64,000 nt of DNA, from positions 1-64,000 of the forward strand of contig JBANDB010000003.1 of the NCBI GenBank assembly GCA_037576215.1, read 5' to 3'. Below are positions 23,501-35,742 of this stretch, one piece after another. Made by a program: the position numbers and the translations under genes. Source of the DNA: Armillaria gallica. Taxonomy: Eukaryota; Basidiomycota; Agaricomycetes; Agaricales; Physalacriaceae. Below the pieces are notes generated by a model that worked only from the letters and a program-made list of their open reading frames with translations, was not told the origin of the DNA and did no database searches. Within the stretch, counting starts at the first letter, position 1. Each line of letters begins with the position of its first letter.

Positions 23501-25169
23501 GTGTAGCATGGGGTACTTGTCTGTTTCTCCGTTCTTGTTTTATTCCTCGTAGATCTGCACATTCTCGTTTTGATGTATTTTACTCAGTCTTACGTGTTTA
23601 CAACGGCATGTGCGTATTTTCATTTTCAGTCCCAGCGTCAAGTAGTGCAAAGCTGTACCAGCGCTTCCATATTTCTTTTCCCCGTTTACCAACGCCAACA
23701 CACCAACACATTTCAGGGGTTCACTCCGGCTTCTTCTGACGAAACATTGCGCCAAAGTAGCTATACCAGCTCCACCTCTCGAATGCTTCTGTCACAACAA
23801 TACTTGGCCCTATTCAGTCATGTTCTCATGCTGTGGCGCTTGGTCAGTGCCTTCGCATCGTGTCAACTGTCTTTGAATGTCAAGAGAATTCAATTCCTTG
23901 CGATCATTCTAAAATTATCCTAGCTGGTGCTTGTAGGAGTGGACCCTTCCGGCCCTTGAAAGTACCGGTATTGCAATTAATGATCGTTAGATATCGAGGA
24001 AGAGCAGGTCTGCATGTGTACGGGGTGACGATGACATCCAACATTCAGAGGTGACCGCTATCGCTTTTCTATCTGCGACCTATCTAAATTCACCAACTTA
24101 AAAACTTCTGGCGAGAATTCAAGTCTACTCCGGTTCATAGATCTCTATTGGTCAGGCCGGGATTCTCTGGTACGTCACCCAAGTCCATCTTGCGATAACT
24201 ATTTTTTGACTCTTTGGAAGCACATGTTCTCTGCTTGCTCACATAATTATGTGGCAGTTCCACGCGGACTTGTATGCTTCCATCGCCTGCCTTTACTCGT
24301 CTCATCAGACTCCCACGTTTTCCGCAGCATCGATTCGACCCTACCAAAATCCCGGGCCCCGTCTCTTGTACATTCATGACAGACATAACACTCTGTAGTC
24401 TGTGTCAATTTTGAACTATTACGTGCAGACGACGCGTTTTCGATCTCGCTAGGGGCTGATGTTTTCTTCCTAGGTTATGTAAACGAGGATCTCGATGTTC
24501 ACGTATAATGCAAATGAAGATTCAGCCTTAAATCTTCTTGTATAGAATCATGTACATGTACACTATTATTCCTCGGGATGGCGGAAGATATCATCATTTT
24601 AGGCTTAAGATGTGGATATAAGAAGCTTGCTGAAACGAACTCACGGGACAAACCACACAATTTCCTTTGTAATGCTAGGGACCTATGCACGGAACGTTAC
24701 CCTTCGCTTGCGGAGATTTGATCACCACATCACCGAAGCCATAGAAACAAGGGGATTCAAAAAATTCAGGAAACTTTTTAAGCCCTCGATGGGGCGACCG
24801 ACTGACCGTCGTGGGAATAACATACCACATAAGGCGAAGCAAACGGCATTAGTCATTACATAGCCCCCGGTAACTCTACGTATCCGGTCTTACCGGTATG
24901 ATTATCCTCTGGAAGTCGACGGCAACACCTCCTACGAAACCCAGGAGGCCAGATCTTTATGATACATTGCAGTGAATTGTATTTGTCACACTTTCATTCA
25001 TATTTTGACAAGCTAAGAGCTCTGCAAGGCATATAAGGGCATGCACCCAAAAAAAATTTTAAGCCTTCATCAGCCCGACCGACCGACCCTACATTTGGTT
25101 CTTGAGGCATATGACACATCACGGCCACAGCCAATCGAGATTCGACATAATGCAAAAAAAAACATTCGC
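20510..25169. other. Long stretch without a recognisable gene
   Basis: Many short open frames occur on both strands, but none shows a domain I know or a convincing exon chain. Frames at 22038-22307, 22397-22621, 22750-23052 and 23570-23923 are mutually overlapping and look non-coding. A sentence-like tract of CT-rich sequence occupies about 22640-23300. I see no tRNA and no clear terminal repeats. Ancient, fully decayed insertions would fit. Confidence 0.45.
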
Positions 25170-26819
25170 GGATGTGGAGATGTCTGCTGCGGAAGGATCA
25201 TATATCGAAACTTGAAAGTGAAGTTGATGCACTTCTTTGGCTGTACGAGAGATCATCGATGTCGGCCGATCATCGTCTCGTAATTCATGCTCTTCCTGGA
25301 ACTATGTCGTGCGCGCTAAGAAGGCTTTCAGTCCCTATTGGGATGAACTACGAGATGAGAAACAAAGAATGTTAATGGATTGCATGGAGCTTTCCCGAGA
25401 CGAGTCTACCTGGTGAATTCCTATGGATATTCCTAATATCGATCGCAGGATTGAACCGCTCCTCCGGCTGGAAATTCTGTTTCCTGAATTACGCCGCAAG
25501 GGTTCATCCGGACGCTTCGGAACGCATAATCTGGATTTCTCGAAGGCACTCTCCAATAACTTATCGAGAACTCTGTCTTCCATCGACGATGAATATATTC
25601 AGAAGCCTACGGACCAGAAGAAAGTCATCATGAAGGCGTTAGCGGACAATGGCGTTCACCAACCTCTCGTCTGGAAGAGTTTCTTAGACTGGGATACCAT
25701 CATTCACGAAGGGCTGTTTCACAGTTATCCGGAGAGCATTCTCACCGATGAGATGTGCGACCGATTGCTCACTAACATATATTTCCCTTCAAATGCTCCC
25801 TCCTTATCGTACAACTGCACTTTGGCATACGTCCCAGCAAAATATTTCCAACCAGACCTTCTCCAAAGTCTTCTCTCCCGGTTCAAGGAAAGTCGTCCAG
25901 ATAGAGATGTAGTTGAGTTCGAAGAAAAAGTTTTGCTCACCATCAAAATATATTTGCTGTGCAAAGCGGCTCAGGTAATCTTCATGAATAATTCTGCGAA
26001 ATCGCAGCGGACGGAGGTTTTTCTGGCAATACTCTCCTATATCAGGTCCGCTATCTTCACCGATCTTTCTCCGAGTAATTGGAAGGTTACAAGGACGAAG
26101 GACCTCTTTTGGTTCTGCCGTACTTTCGCCCTTGTATGAATGGCGTGGCTTATTGGTGGAAACCCCGAGTCCTGGTAGAATGGGCCACGAAGCCGTTCTG
26201 TTCGGATGTTCTTAGAGACATCCACGATGACGTTGTATCGGATCTACCTTATCTGTCTGTCGAGGAGGCCTTCCCGATATTCATCCACGCTTCGACTCTA
26301 TAAAGGGCGCAGTTAGCTTTTTATTCGGTCATGCCTTCTCTAGCGGGGTCCCTGACGCGTACGAGGCTTTCCAACAGAAGAAGGGATTGAGTGCTATTGC
26401 GGAGAAAAATAGCCTCCGCCCAGAGCTCATCGAATTACTGCACGGTTATATCACCGGGCTCTCGAAAGCCAAGGCGGGGAATCCTCCGGATATTCACTCG
26501 CACGATTTTATTGACTGGAATATCCAAGATCTCCACCAAGCACATGTCATTCACTGAATTTGTGCGAGCATCACCAGCAACGACACCGAACCACGCCCTA
26601 TCCTATCCTCCTTGGCGTCAATTGATCCTAATCATAAGCGATGGCATGAATCTTCGAAACATTACACTCGCCAGAACACAAATATTCTGTTGGGAACTAT
26701 AGATTCGACGTATCGCCAGACGATCAGAACCGTTTGAAGCAGAATATGAAGAACACTGTCCGTATTCTGTACGAGTGTCTTAAGGAGGAAAGATATCGCA
26801 GGGATGATATCAATCTTTA
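25170..26819 (+). pseudogene. Hypothetical fungal protein, probably frameshifted
   Basis: The longest frame (25423-26139) reads as genuine protein: acidic and hydrophobic residues alternate, and codon use is sensible. It joins upstream to a segment containing KAFSPYWDELRDEKQRM, either through a 36-nt GT-AG intron (25413-25448) or across a TGA. A further upstream segment (SKLESEVDALLWLYERSS) is in another frame. Downstream the sense moves to a second frame (EWATKPFCSDVLRDIHDD, to about 26300), then a third (GAVSFLFGHAFSSGVPDAYE, then DNA reading HSHDFIDWNIQDLHQ). These shifts are not all explained by introns, suggesting one-base indels. I recognise no named domain. It resembles lineage-specific subtelomeric hypothetical genes of Agaricomycetes. 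Confidence 0.5.
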
Positions 26820-29800
26820 ATTTATCGTAAACCGAACACCTTCCCCTGGTCGTCGACAAACTCCGGTGCCTCAAACTGAGCTGCCAGAAGCACAACATCG
26901 ATACCGATGGCTGAATTGTATGAAGGAACTGGAACACGGACGTAGAACATCAGGGGTATAAGGATCAGCGAGAATGATGCATGAGCAGGTCCAAAGTTCG
27001 TACGACTGAGAACCGCACCGATTCTTGTTTCCGACAGTATTATTTCCCCATTCCTTCACGCCTAACAATCCTTTTGGACAGATGCGGGCCTATCCTTTGG
27101 ATAGATGATTGTGTATAGTATCTTGCGATTGTGTACTATAAATATATGGGCGTAATAGCGTGTAATAAATCAGATAGGTGCAAGTGAATTTTTTCCCTGA
27201 CACAAGCTGGTATTTAGGGTGCAAGTTCGCAGTTGGGTACACTTCGGGAATAGGATCTGGATCGTAATGTGTAAAACTCTGTCGAGCCGGGCGGGTACCG
27301 ATCATTTGTTACGTATTTGTATGATTTCAAATTTTCTAGGAAGGAATACGGTGCCTACGCCGACCAGCCAGTCGTATTGTAAACCCTTTGCCTCTCTGGA
27401 ATTTCGTTCTCAGTGCATCTCATTGAGATCAATTTATCGCCGACTCTCATTCTCCACAGTGCAGAGCAAATCTAAGGTTCACCGCCTGGATGATGTCGAA
27501 AGATGTGCCGGTTCCAAATATATCATCACACAAATGACGTTGACATGCATACCTTGAATTCGAAGCCACAAGGATAGCCTGCTAGTAAGGAACCTTGTTA
27601 TATTTGAAGACCAGACACCGAAGGGATATATATATGGATATGTTGCGTGAACAGCGAAACGGAGATGAAGAAATCTGAAATAGGTAAATCAGACGAATTA
27701 GCTGAAGGAGTTCCGACCACGGAGCGTATCAAACTCCGAAATAATATCGTCCTGACTCCGACGACTCCTGCTCCGAAACCGGTCCCCGGACCCATCCTGA
27801 CCTCTATGGTAGCAACACGCGCCGGCAAGTACGTTTTCATTGAAAACGACTTAACTTGTGGGGGGACACGAACTTGCGCACTTAATTGTAACCTGTTACC
27901 AGACAAATCCAACTTGCGCCCACCTCATTTTTTACACGCAATTACGCCCATACCAGGGCGAAAAGCCGACAAAGCAGCCTGCATCTTTTGTAAGACAAGA
28001 CGGGGAAAAGAGAGAGAGCACGTATCCAGTCAGTGTAGTATAACAATAACTAGCAACAATGAAAATAACGGCATCTTTCACCGCTGATGGTGAATGTGAT
28101 CACTGGCTCCCGCATCACGTAGATGTCTAATATCCTGACAACGGACCAAGATCCCCACAGCCTCACACTCGACTGGTAGATCATGGATGTCTGTACATTG
28201 TGATAAATACGCCGGGTCTCAAGTTACACTGCCCCCAAAACGGTTGGGTAGGAAATTGGTAAGAAGCAGTTAGAGAGCGGAAGGAAAACAGAGCTGCTGT
28301 TCAAACAATTATTAATCATGGACGACAGAAATCGGTCGCATGGCAAGTATGCATTACAGATCAGTGTCGTGCGTATTAATTCACAGAGAAGAATCGAAGA
28401 CTTTGAATTAGAATACAGAGAAATCAATTGAAACTATCGCGCAGCGAATTAGGCAAATTGTGATCAAAGGAAAGGATGTCGACACACAATGTAATATACA
28501 AAGCATAGTTGGCATGTTAAGAGATGATTCTCTCGTTGCGTCTCACCTATTCTGTACACTAGATGTGCGCGTGAGACAGAGAACTGTGTGATTAGAATCG
28601 AGCACCAACCCGAATAGAAGCTATTTGATTTATAAAATCGTTGAGAAGAGCGGAGCGTAGCGAGGTCAGTGCAGAAACGACCATGGATCTCTGCGTAACG
28701 ACATCAAAAGGAGATACTGCCAACGTGCCGTGATCCGGCCCATTTTGGTCGTCATATCAGAGGAGAAAGCTTCGATATGGCCAGGGCTCCGACGAGAATG
28801 ACGATCGCAGGCATACAAGCCTGACAACGACGATTACTAGAATGTCATCAATTGATGGTAAGCGAGGCCAAGGCTTCGGAGACTTACCTCGAGTAACCGT
28901 GCTCCCGAATCATAATAACAAAGTCCGCCTCTCTGATACCATCGGGAGACGAAGCATCGCGTCCAAGTCCCTTCGATTGTGGAAATGCACGGGATAGAGA
29001 ATTGCGCAGTCGGGTAAGCGATATTGATGCATTGATGAGTGAAGCAGAGAGAGCGCATTATCATTACCGACTATGACCACATAGAACAGAGGCGTACCTT
29101 CGATGACGGATATAGCAAGTGGGGACTGAATGAGATCTTAGAACGTATCTCGTGGCGGTGGCCCAAGCAGTTCGATGGCGGAGTGCATATGCGGAGCTAT
29201 GACAACAAAGATGGTTACATGGGGGATCCAAAATGACACCATTTCACGAGTTTCATGGCTTGCTTTACAGTCGAAAGTGTAAAGGGTGTTGTATTGAGCG
29301 GCGAAGATAAGCTACATAGCGGTATCATGGTGAACCGTATAGATCAACTTGTAACGGAGCACGCTACGTCAATAATTAGTTATCAGGATTGGAACAACGC
29401 ATGTGTAGCGTACGCACCGGTGATCATCGACCAGACATCAAAACCTGGCGTATGTACCACTTCCACAAGCTGAGAATATCGCTGCGACTTGACTATATGT
29501 GTCCTTGTTGTCATCTGTTCCTCGGTAAGCAATGAACGGGGAAGACAAGAGAGACGCAGACTTTATTCCAGTGAGCACCCCGAAAGTCAAGTCCTCTTTC
29601 TGTGTTGTCGTCGTCGAACCTATGGCGATTTTGCAGCCGCTGCGGACGAGATAAGAAGCCGAGACGTCCTGTTGTCGAGACTTATGAGTATAACAGTATC
29701 GTCGAGGTCCATTGCCGTACCATCAGAACTGGAAAGTGGGATCCCATATCTTGCTGCTACTTCGAAGCGTGGTACGGGTTCAATGGAGGGTCCTGGGCCA

Positions 29801-30255
29801 GATAAGGACCCATGCCCTCAGGCTCGTGTACTCGACAATGGATGAGCGCCGTTAAGAGAGAGTGCCGAGAGGGTCCTTGTGGCGATGCTAATGAGTCTGC
29901 CGTCAACTGGCATGGATAAAAATAGTGAGATCATAGCTGGCGTCGTCTCGTCAGATCGGCATGCAAGGCGGACAGACCGGCTCACCTTCTTCCACGGTCA
30001 ACGATAACCCCGACAATAATGAAGTTGACGCCTCCTGAATATTTGACCGAGTGGAACTGTGGACGTGCTTCTAGTCACCGGCTCTCATCGATCTCATCTT
30101 GTGACTAGGCTTTCTATACGACAGCCTGAGCAGGAGGAACAGCAATAGACGGGATGAGATTGATGAGAGAAGAAGGAGACGACGCAATTCTGATGGTGGT
30201 AGTCTGCATCGTGAAATTGACCGGCCGGTAACCTAACTTGACATCAACCGGCAGC
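26820..30255. other. No recognisable gene
   Basis: The plus-strand frame at 27647-28087 (146 codons) is the longest. It overlaps an equally long minus-strand frame and has no domain I recognise. Another frame at 29489-29845 is Arg/Ser-rich. I cannot support a gene model. No repeats or RNA genes were seen. Confidence 0.4.
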
Positions 30256-31650
30256 ATGGGCCGAAAGTCCGAAATCCGCCTTTCCCTCCACCCATCATCG
30301 TGACAGACGGCAAATCACTGCCACCCCCGGGAAGCTCGAATGTGACACCGTCTAGCTCTCATTTAGCTCCTCCACCTCAGTACAATGAAGACATTGAACA
30401 TGGAGTCAACGAGCCTAGTCCTTTGAATCCCGGTAGGTTACCATTCTTTCATTTCTTCGCACATTCCTTTCCTTATCTTGTACTACAGCAAATCCCACTC
30501 GTTGGACCGTTCCAAGGGAAATTACAGAGTGAGCCCATGTTTTTTCCTTACCAGGCTGAACAGTCTCCAAATACCCGCTTGCTTAGCGCTTATCGATATC
30601 AGCTTGGTGCGTCTCGGTACTTCTTTATCTTACAACACCTAATTCTAATTTGAAGTAAAACACTTCGAACGATGCTTTGATTTTATATCTTGGCTATCGT
30701 TGTCGCACTTTACTTCCACGAAAGGACCAAAAATCAACTCTTCCGCAACGGGCTCACACGGACCAAACTCACACTGCCAAACCGATGCCTCCGCTATAGC
30801 ACCCGCAAATATTCCGCTTCACTAAGGGACGTTCCAAACGATGAGGACGGCCTGCAGTGGTGTAAAGAGAAGGACATCACCATCCACGGAATAGAGTTCA
30901 AAAAGCAGGCACATTGTACTATCTATGTCGATAGATCGGTGAGGACACCGCCATTCCTAGATACCAGATTGACTGATCTTTGTTCAGGGGACCACTAGGC
31001 TTTACGGCCATTGGATCGTCACGTCGAATGAGCCACGTTGCAGGACGGTGTGGGAGGACTTCAGGGATAAGGTACGTCTCTCTTGATGTTCTTGTTGTAG
31101 TTCGAGCACGGGAGGGAACGAAGAGAGCAGCTCGTTTAGACCTAGTATGTCGACATGGTGGTAAACGGTAAAGAAAGAAAAGCTACGGGTACGGTAAATA
31201 ACGGGTTCGGAGCCGGTTGATTCCGACAGCTCGTACAGCCACCAGTAACTCCAATAGTTCTTTGATGTTCTGGGACTTAGACGTGCCATTATCTCTGTAG
31301 GGATGCGCCGCGAAAGGATCGAAGTACCGCGTAAGTCAATTTACGCCCATACATATCCACCGATTTCTGATATATTTTGAAGCGCATTAAGCCCAGATGA
31401 GAAAACATCAACCGCTATGGGATAATTGGCAGGAGATGTGTTCTACGACCCCTGCCGACTACGAAGGGCATCATTTTGATCGACCGCACCGCTGCGAGCA
31501 GGTAAGCGACGTCGTATTACAGACGTAATTTATTACTGATGCTTATGATTCAGAGCTTATTCGGTACTAGTGTAACGGGTCTAGTTCCTCAAGGACAAAA
31601 TTTTCTGATCCATGTATCATTTCTTTCCTTCGCGGAATATCTCTGTACAT
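30256..31650 (+). pseudogene. Hypothetical multi-exon protein, start and frame doubtful
   Basis: A chain of plausible exons occurs: a Pro/Ser-rich N-terminus (about 30300-30433), a middle exon (LPNRCLRYSTRKYSASL...DIHG-like region, about 30690-30940), TTRLYGHWIVTSNEP and VWEDFRDKGC (about 31000-31060 and beyond), and DNWQEMCSTTPADYEGHHF with PHRCEQ (about 31415-31500). Conserved-looking Cys, Trp and His residues suggest a real family that I recall as widespread in Agaricomycetes but cannot name. Doubts: the N-terminal frame has no ATG (it opens at GTG 30300), the junction near 30950-30990 is out of phase by one base, and the C-terminus is unclear. It is either a degenerate copy or a gene with exons I misplaced. 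Confidence 0.45.
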
Positions 31651-33056
31651 TTAATAATGAAGGGCGTCGTGCTTCGGCAGAAACTGTCTCTATCCTCGTA
31701 TCAATTCGCAGCTCTCGTTCTTCTAGCATTGTTACAATACTAGGGATCGGTGGGTCAATATGTGCTCTAATATTGTTCAAGGTCGGAATTTTACATTCTT
31801 CTTGGGCAACTGCACCGACGTTCCTCTCAACTAGAGCAGGTAACTCAGACAAGTCAGCTGTTTCCCACTTACATGCTTGCCGTACATTTAGATGCCAGAT
31901 AAAATCAGCGGGGCAATGTCCTTTTCATCGCAGTTTTGATGCGTGTATTATGGCCATATTCTACAGAGCAGAACTATTTCTACATTATCCATCGCCTGCC
32001 GCCTCAACAGTTTACCTATGCAAGGCTGGTATTCGTCTTCCGAGAAGCTAGAATGATAAAAAAGCATACCATAGTTGCAGTTTGATGGTGTAACGGCCGT
32101 CGGTCTCGCATGAGGCACTACCAGGTCTATTTTGATCCCGTCGTGAGTTTGAATCCCCATCCGCTGAATGGCAACCACATCATCGGGGCATCGATACCAT
32201 TTCAGAAGTTGCAAACTTTGTTTCGCTTCCGTACTGAAACGGTCGTCTATTTTGCATTTCGACAGGTGGCGAGTGACCCCCAACTGGAGCTCCTTGAGTA
32301 TACCTACTCAACTACGACTACAAATACTTTTCTGGCGGTGTCACGAAGAAAAAACCTGTCTGTCATGACTACGGATATGTATGCTATGGGGACCCGCTGT
32401 CATACTATGCACGCTGTTCTCCAAACCCGACTAAATCGAAAATAAAATAAAATAAATCCCATAGCGACAGCTTTCCTACACTTTACCGTCGGTTTGGATG
32501 TGATAGCCTCGCACTGAGGAGATGCGCACATGTTTTTATCATGCCTCCATCAGTGGTTATCTTCGATGCAAATCAGAATAATTCACTTTTCTCGCCATGC
32601 GGAGAGATACTGATAAATTAAACGATCGATTTAACAACGAAAGAAAAGCTACTTACAATGTTGGTGAGCTGAGCATATGTCATTCAGTGAAATCTTGAAG
32701 ACCTGGAGGAGTGCCTCTCTCGAGCAGGTCGATTCCCCGCACCTGTAAAGGAGGTTTCCTTTGAAGAAGGGAATACGAGGCAGAGAATATCGGATAAACC
32801 GCAGCACGAGGAACGGTAGTACTGGCATAATCCTAAGTAAAATCGTCACTGGTTTTAGTTATCCAAAGTACCTCTGTCTCACTGTGTCTCAGCACTCATG
32901 ACACCTTGATCCGAGGACACTGTATGTCCGGCATCGACACAATAGCATCCCGTGAAAAACTCAGAGATACACGGGGAAGGATGCTCGTGGAGAGCCATTG
33001 TATGTGCTTTGTTAACATGTGAAGACTGGCTTTGGCTGTACAAACACCCCCTACAA
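31651..33056. other. No recognisable gene
   Basis: Overlapping short frames on both strands (31539-32051 plus, 31948-32283 minus, 32110-32445 plus) have no recognisable domain. A short AAATA run lies at about 32438-32456. The right end is the 3' flank of the F-box gene. Confidence 0.4.
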
Positions 33057-34841
33057 CTATTCTACGTCGATCTTTGCCTCGCCAGTGCTATCACCCAAAG
33101 CGATATGCCCTTCAGCTAATCGAACAAGAGCGTCCATGGAATCCTCTTCCTCAAAATGGTCTTTCCCTTCGTACATGAACTTGATACAGAAGTTACGAGT
33201 GATCAACCCCCGAAGACGGGCCAAATGATTCGGCGTATCAATTTGGATCCAACATTCCGAGTCAGGCATACTGAGCGCCAGTCGCTCCAAGCCGGCTTCA
33301 GCATGCGCGCGCGCCATCGAAGAAATCAAATTGTCTGCGAACAGAAGTGTTGACGAGGAAGGCAAGTAGTAAATGCTAAGTCTCCGCAGCGATGGGAGCC
33401 AGTCAGGACGGGCCAACTCCTGCGTAGAATCTGAAAAATTCTCCCTATCGATGGTGAGCACCAGATCCGCCAATGTTCCGCTGGAACTGAGCAGTATGCC
33501 CTTGAACGTCGAAAATGGAACAGGCTGTTGAATCTCTAAATATCGCAATGGACAGTCAGATCTGTCCACAAATGAACAGATGTCTCCGAGGTCGTTGCCG
33601 TACATCGAACTGTGGGACTCTGTGAGATCGGTGAAGAGAATTAATTCCTCGAGTCCCGGCATGCGACACCAGAATAAACTGGCCGGAACGCAGTCGACGA
33701 GTGTCAATTTCCGAAGGCGTGCATGTATAACGGGTTCTAGTGGAGTGCCTCTGATCATCTCGCTTTTGCAATGGAAAGAGAAGGTATCGAGGTTGACTGC
33801 GCGAGTAATGCACTCATGAAAAAGGGACGAGGCGCCCGTTTCGGACCGGTCATGTATGGAGAACTCAGTGAGCTGATGAAGGGGAAGAGAGAGGGTCTGA
33901 AACTCCTGTCCGTCAAATTCAACGACCCGCAACGAAACTGCAGAAGCGAAGAATTCGGCACTCGGAGGCTCCTGGAGCGGATATCGAAACCATGGGTAGT
34001 AGTTAGGAGCCTTCCCAGCTTCGAGACGAAGAGTATGAAGTTCCGGTATGTTTCTGAACAAGCCCAAGAAACGCTGAAAATACCAGAAGAGGGAGGAAAA
34101 ATGACACGTTACCCAACGGGACGAAGTGGGGGCGAGACGCTTCGAGAGGAAATCGATGTCATCGGCTCTGAGAAAGTCCAGATTGAGCTGGATATCGAGG
34201 CTGGAGTTCCCCGACAGCTCCAGGGACTTGCGGAACAGAGCGAGGCACTGCGATGGGGGGATGTCCCAGTTCCCATGCGGGAAGTTGAACGCTAATACGG
34301 ACCACAGCGTCGGAGAGGTTAATACAATGTGTCTCCATGAGTGACAGACACGAAGAAGCGCCCATGGTGCACGTGAGGGAGTAGAAAGTTGATTTACGAT
34401 ATGGTGGGATGCAAACTTGAGTGTACAGAGGAGCAGATCGTCCGGTAGACGCCGAATAGGAGCGAAGATAGATTTGTGATTGTCGAGATCACGTTGAGCA
34501 TTTTCAAGTTCACGCTGAAGGTCAGACAAGAGGGATTTTAGAAGGGTGACTTCTTGGTCTCGAGATATGACTTCGCTCTCGAGTAGTGGGATCGCCTGGC
34601 GCACGGAGTTCACGCTGGATGAATCCAGATCTGCAGCTGAGCGGCCATCACGAATGAGTGCGCGAATAATCTCGTTCATATTGTGGAGTGTAGGCTTTGC
34701 ATTTTTGAGATCGAGACATGGAGAGTAACATTGGTTCATCTTAAATAGGGTTAGCAGATTCTTACAATAATCGTCATGAGGAGCAACGTACTCTTTGGGA
34801 GTAACTGGAGCGAACAGTCTGTAATGACGACACGTTCCCAA
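33057..34841 (-). CDS. F-box protein with leucine-rich-like C-terminal region
   Basis: F-box proteins recruit substrates to SCF ubiquitin ligases through Skp1. The target here is unknown. The 594-codon frame is uninterrupted. Residues about 88-115 (LLKSLLSDLQRELENAQRDL) predict a short coiled coil. The F-box follows at about 120-185 (IRRLPDDLLLCTLKFA... then LLRVCHSWRHIVLTSPTLWSVL), the standard Agaricomycete layout of coiled coil then F-box. The remaining 400 residues carry irregular Leu-rich segments like degenerate LRRs. The true start may be the Met at codon 35 (34739), because the first 34 residues are atypical and could be leader sequence. F-box genes of this type form large, variable families in mushrooms and are common in subtelomeres. 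It appears intact. Confidence 0.88.
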   Translation of the reverse strand: MGTCRHYRLFAPVTPKEYVAPHDDYCKNLLTLFKMNQCYSPCLDLKNAKPTLHNMNEIIRALIRDGRSAADLDSSSVNSVRQAIPLLESEVISRDQEVTLLKSLLSDLQRELENAQRDLDNHKSIFAPIRRLPDDLLLCTLKFASHHIVNQLSTPSRAPWALLRVCHSWRHIVLTSPTLWSVLAFNFPHGNWDIPPSQCLALFRKSLELSGNSSLDIQLNLDFLRADDIDFLSKRLAPTSSRWVTCHFSSLFWYFQRFLGLFRNIPELHTLRLEAGKAPNYYPWFRYPLQEPPSAEFFASAVSLRVVEFDGQEFQTLSLPLHQLTEFSIHDRSETGASSLFHECITRAVNLDTFSFHCKSEMIRGTPLEPVIHARLRKLTLVDCVPASLFWCRMPGLEELILFTDLTESHSSMYGNDLGDICSFVDRSDCPLRYLEIQQPVPFSTFKGILLSSSGTLADLVLTIDRENFSDSTQELARPDWLPSLRRLSIYYLPSSSTLLFADNLISSMARAHAEAGLERLALSMPDSECWIQIDTPNHLARLRGLITRNFCIKFMYEGKDHFEEEDSMDALVRLAEGHIALGDSTGEAKIDVE

Positions 34842-35742
34842 TATTTATAAGATAGAGAATTCGCCTAGGTAAACGAACAGATCTGTGGTAAATATTAGAG
34901 ATTGAATTGTCGCATGATGTTGACTTCTCCAGACAAACCTTGTAAAAATGATTGCTGGCACAGCAGCACTTGGATTTTGATAAGAACACTGGAGTTCGAA
35001 AGGCGACCCTCTTGAGTAACAAGAACGGAGCCGTCGTGTACAGGCTATCAATTAGGTATCGGTCTGAGTTGGGTCTGAGGCGAAAACGACCACGTGCATA
35101 CCTTCGCTAAAGACATCGGCAGTTGCCGACGTGCTTCAAAAGCTGTGACAGTAACGAGTAACGCGGTTTCCTCTTCGCTCTTCACTTTGTCCTACCGCCG
35201 TCACGGTGCTCGTCGACGACTGCTTCCCTGCTTCGAGAGAGGAAATTACTTGGATATTGTATCTCATTGCCCGCTTTCTGACTAGTGGCCTGATGGATAC
35301 GGAAACCCGACATTCACAGTACGTGCCATTGTGTTTTTCCATTTTTTGCGACTTACGGACGCCTCGGATCTGTGCAGAGAGCTAGCACACGTGGGATAAC
35401 CGTGGACTTGTGGAAGCTGCTAACGTGCTATATTACTCTGGAAATCCCGTGATCTGTCAGGTGGGTAGCTCATTATTATCTATCATACACTCATTCCTAA
35501 CGATATACAGGCGACGCCACTCTACGTTTGAGAGTACCTTTTTATCCCCCAACGGACGTACCACGAATCATTCTCTAGTTCCTACAGTTCGAGACGCACA
35601 GAGCCGACTTTATCGAATCACCTTGACTGCCGGTATACAGATGCCGGAAAGCCATAGCGAAAGGCGAATATGAGCAGGGAGGCAGCCAGCTAGAAATGTA
35701 CTGCAGAGGATCAATAATTCAAAAACTGGAAATTAAGAGGCC
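34842..35742. other. Upstream flank of the F-box gene; no gene seen
   Basis: This should contain the F-box promoter. Short frames on both strands show no domain. I cannot identify a specific factor site. Confidence 0.4.

Noticed and set aside
27647..28087. 146-codon plus-strand frame as a gene
   Set aside because: A minus-strand frame of similar length overlaps it, neither has a domain, and no splice partners are evident.
34126..34344. Plus-strand frames inside 33057-34841
   Set aside because: Shadows of the intact F-box gene on the other strand.
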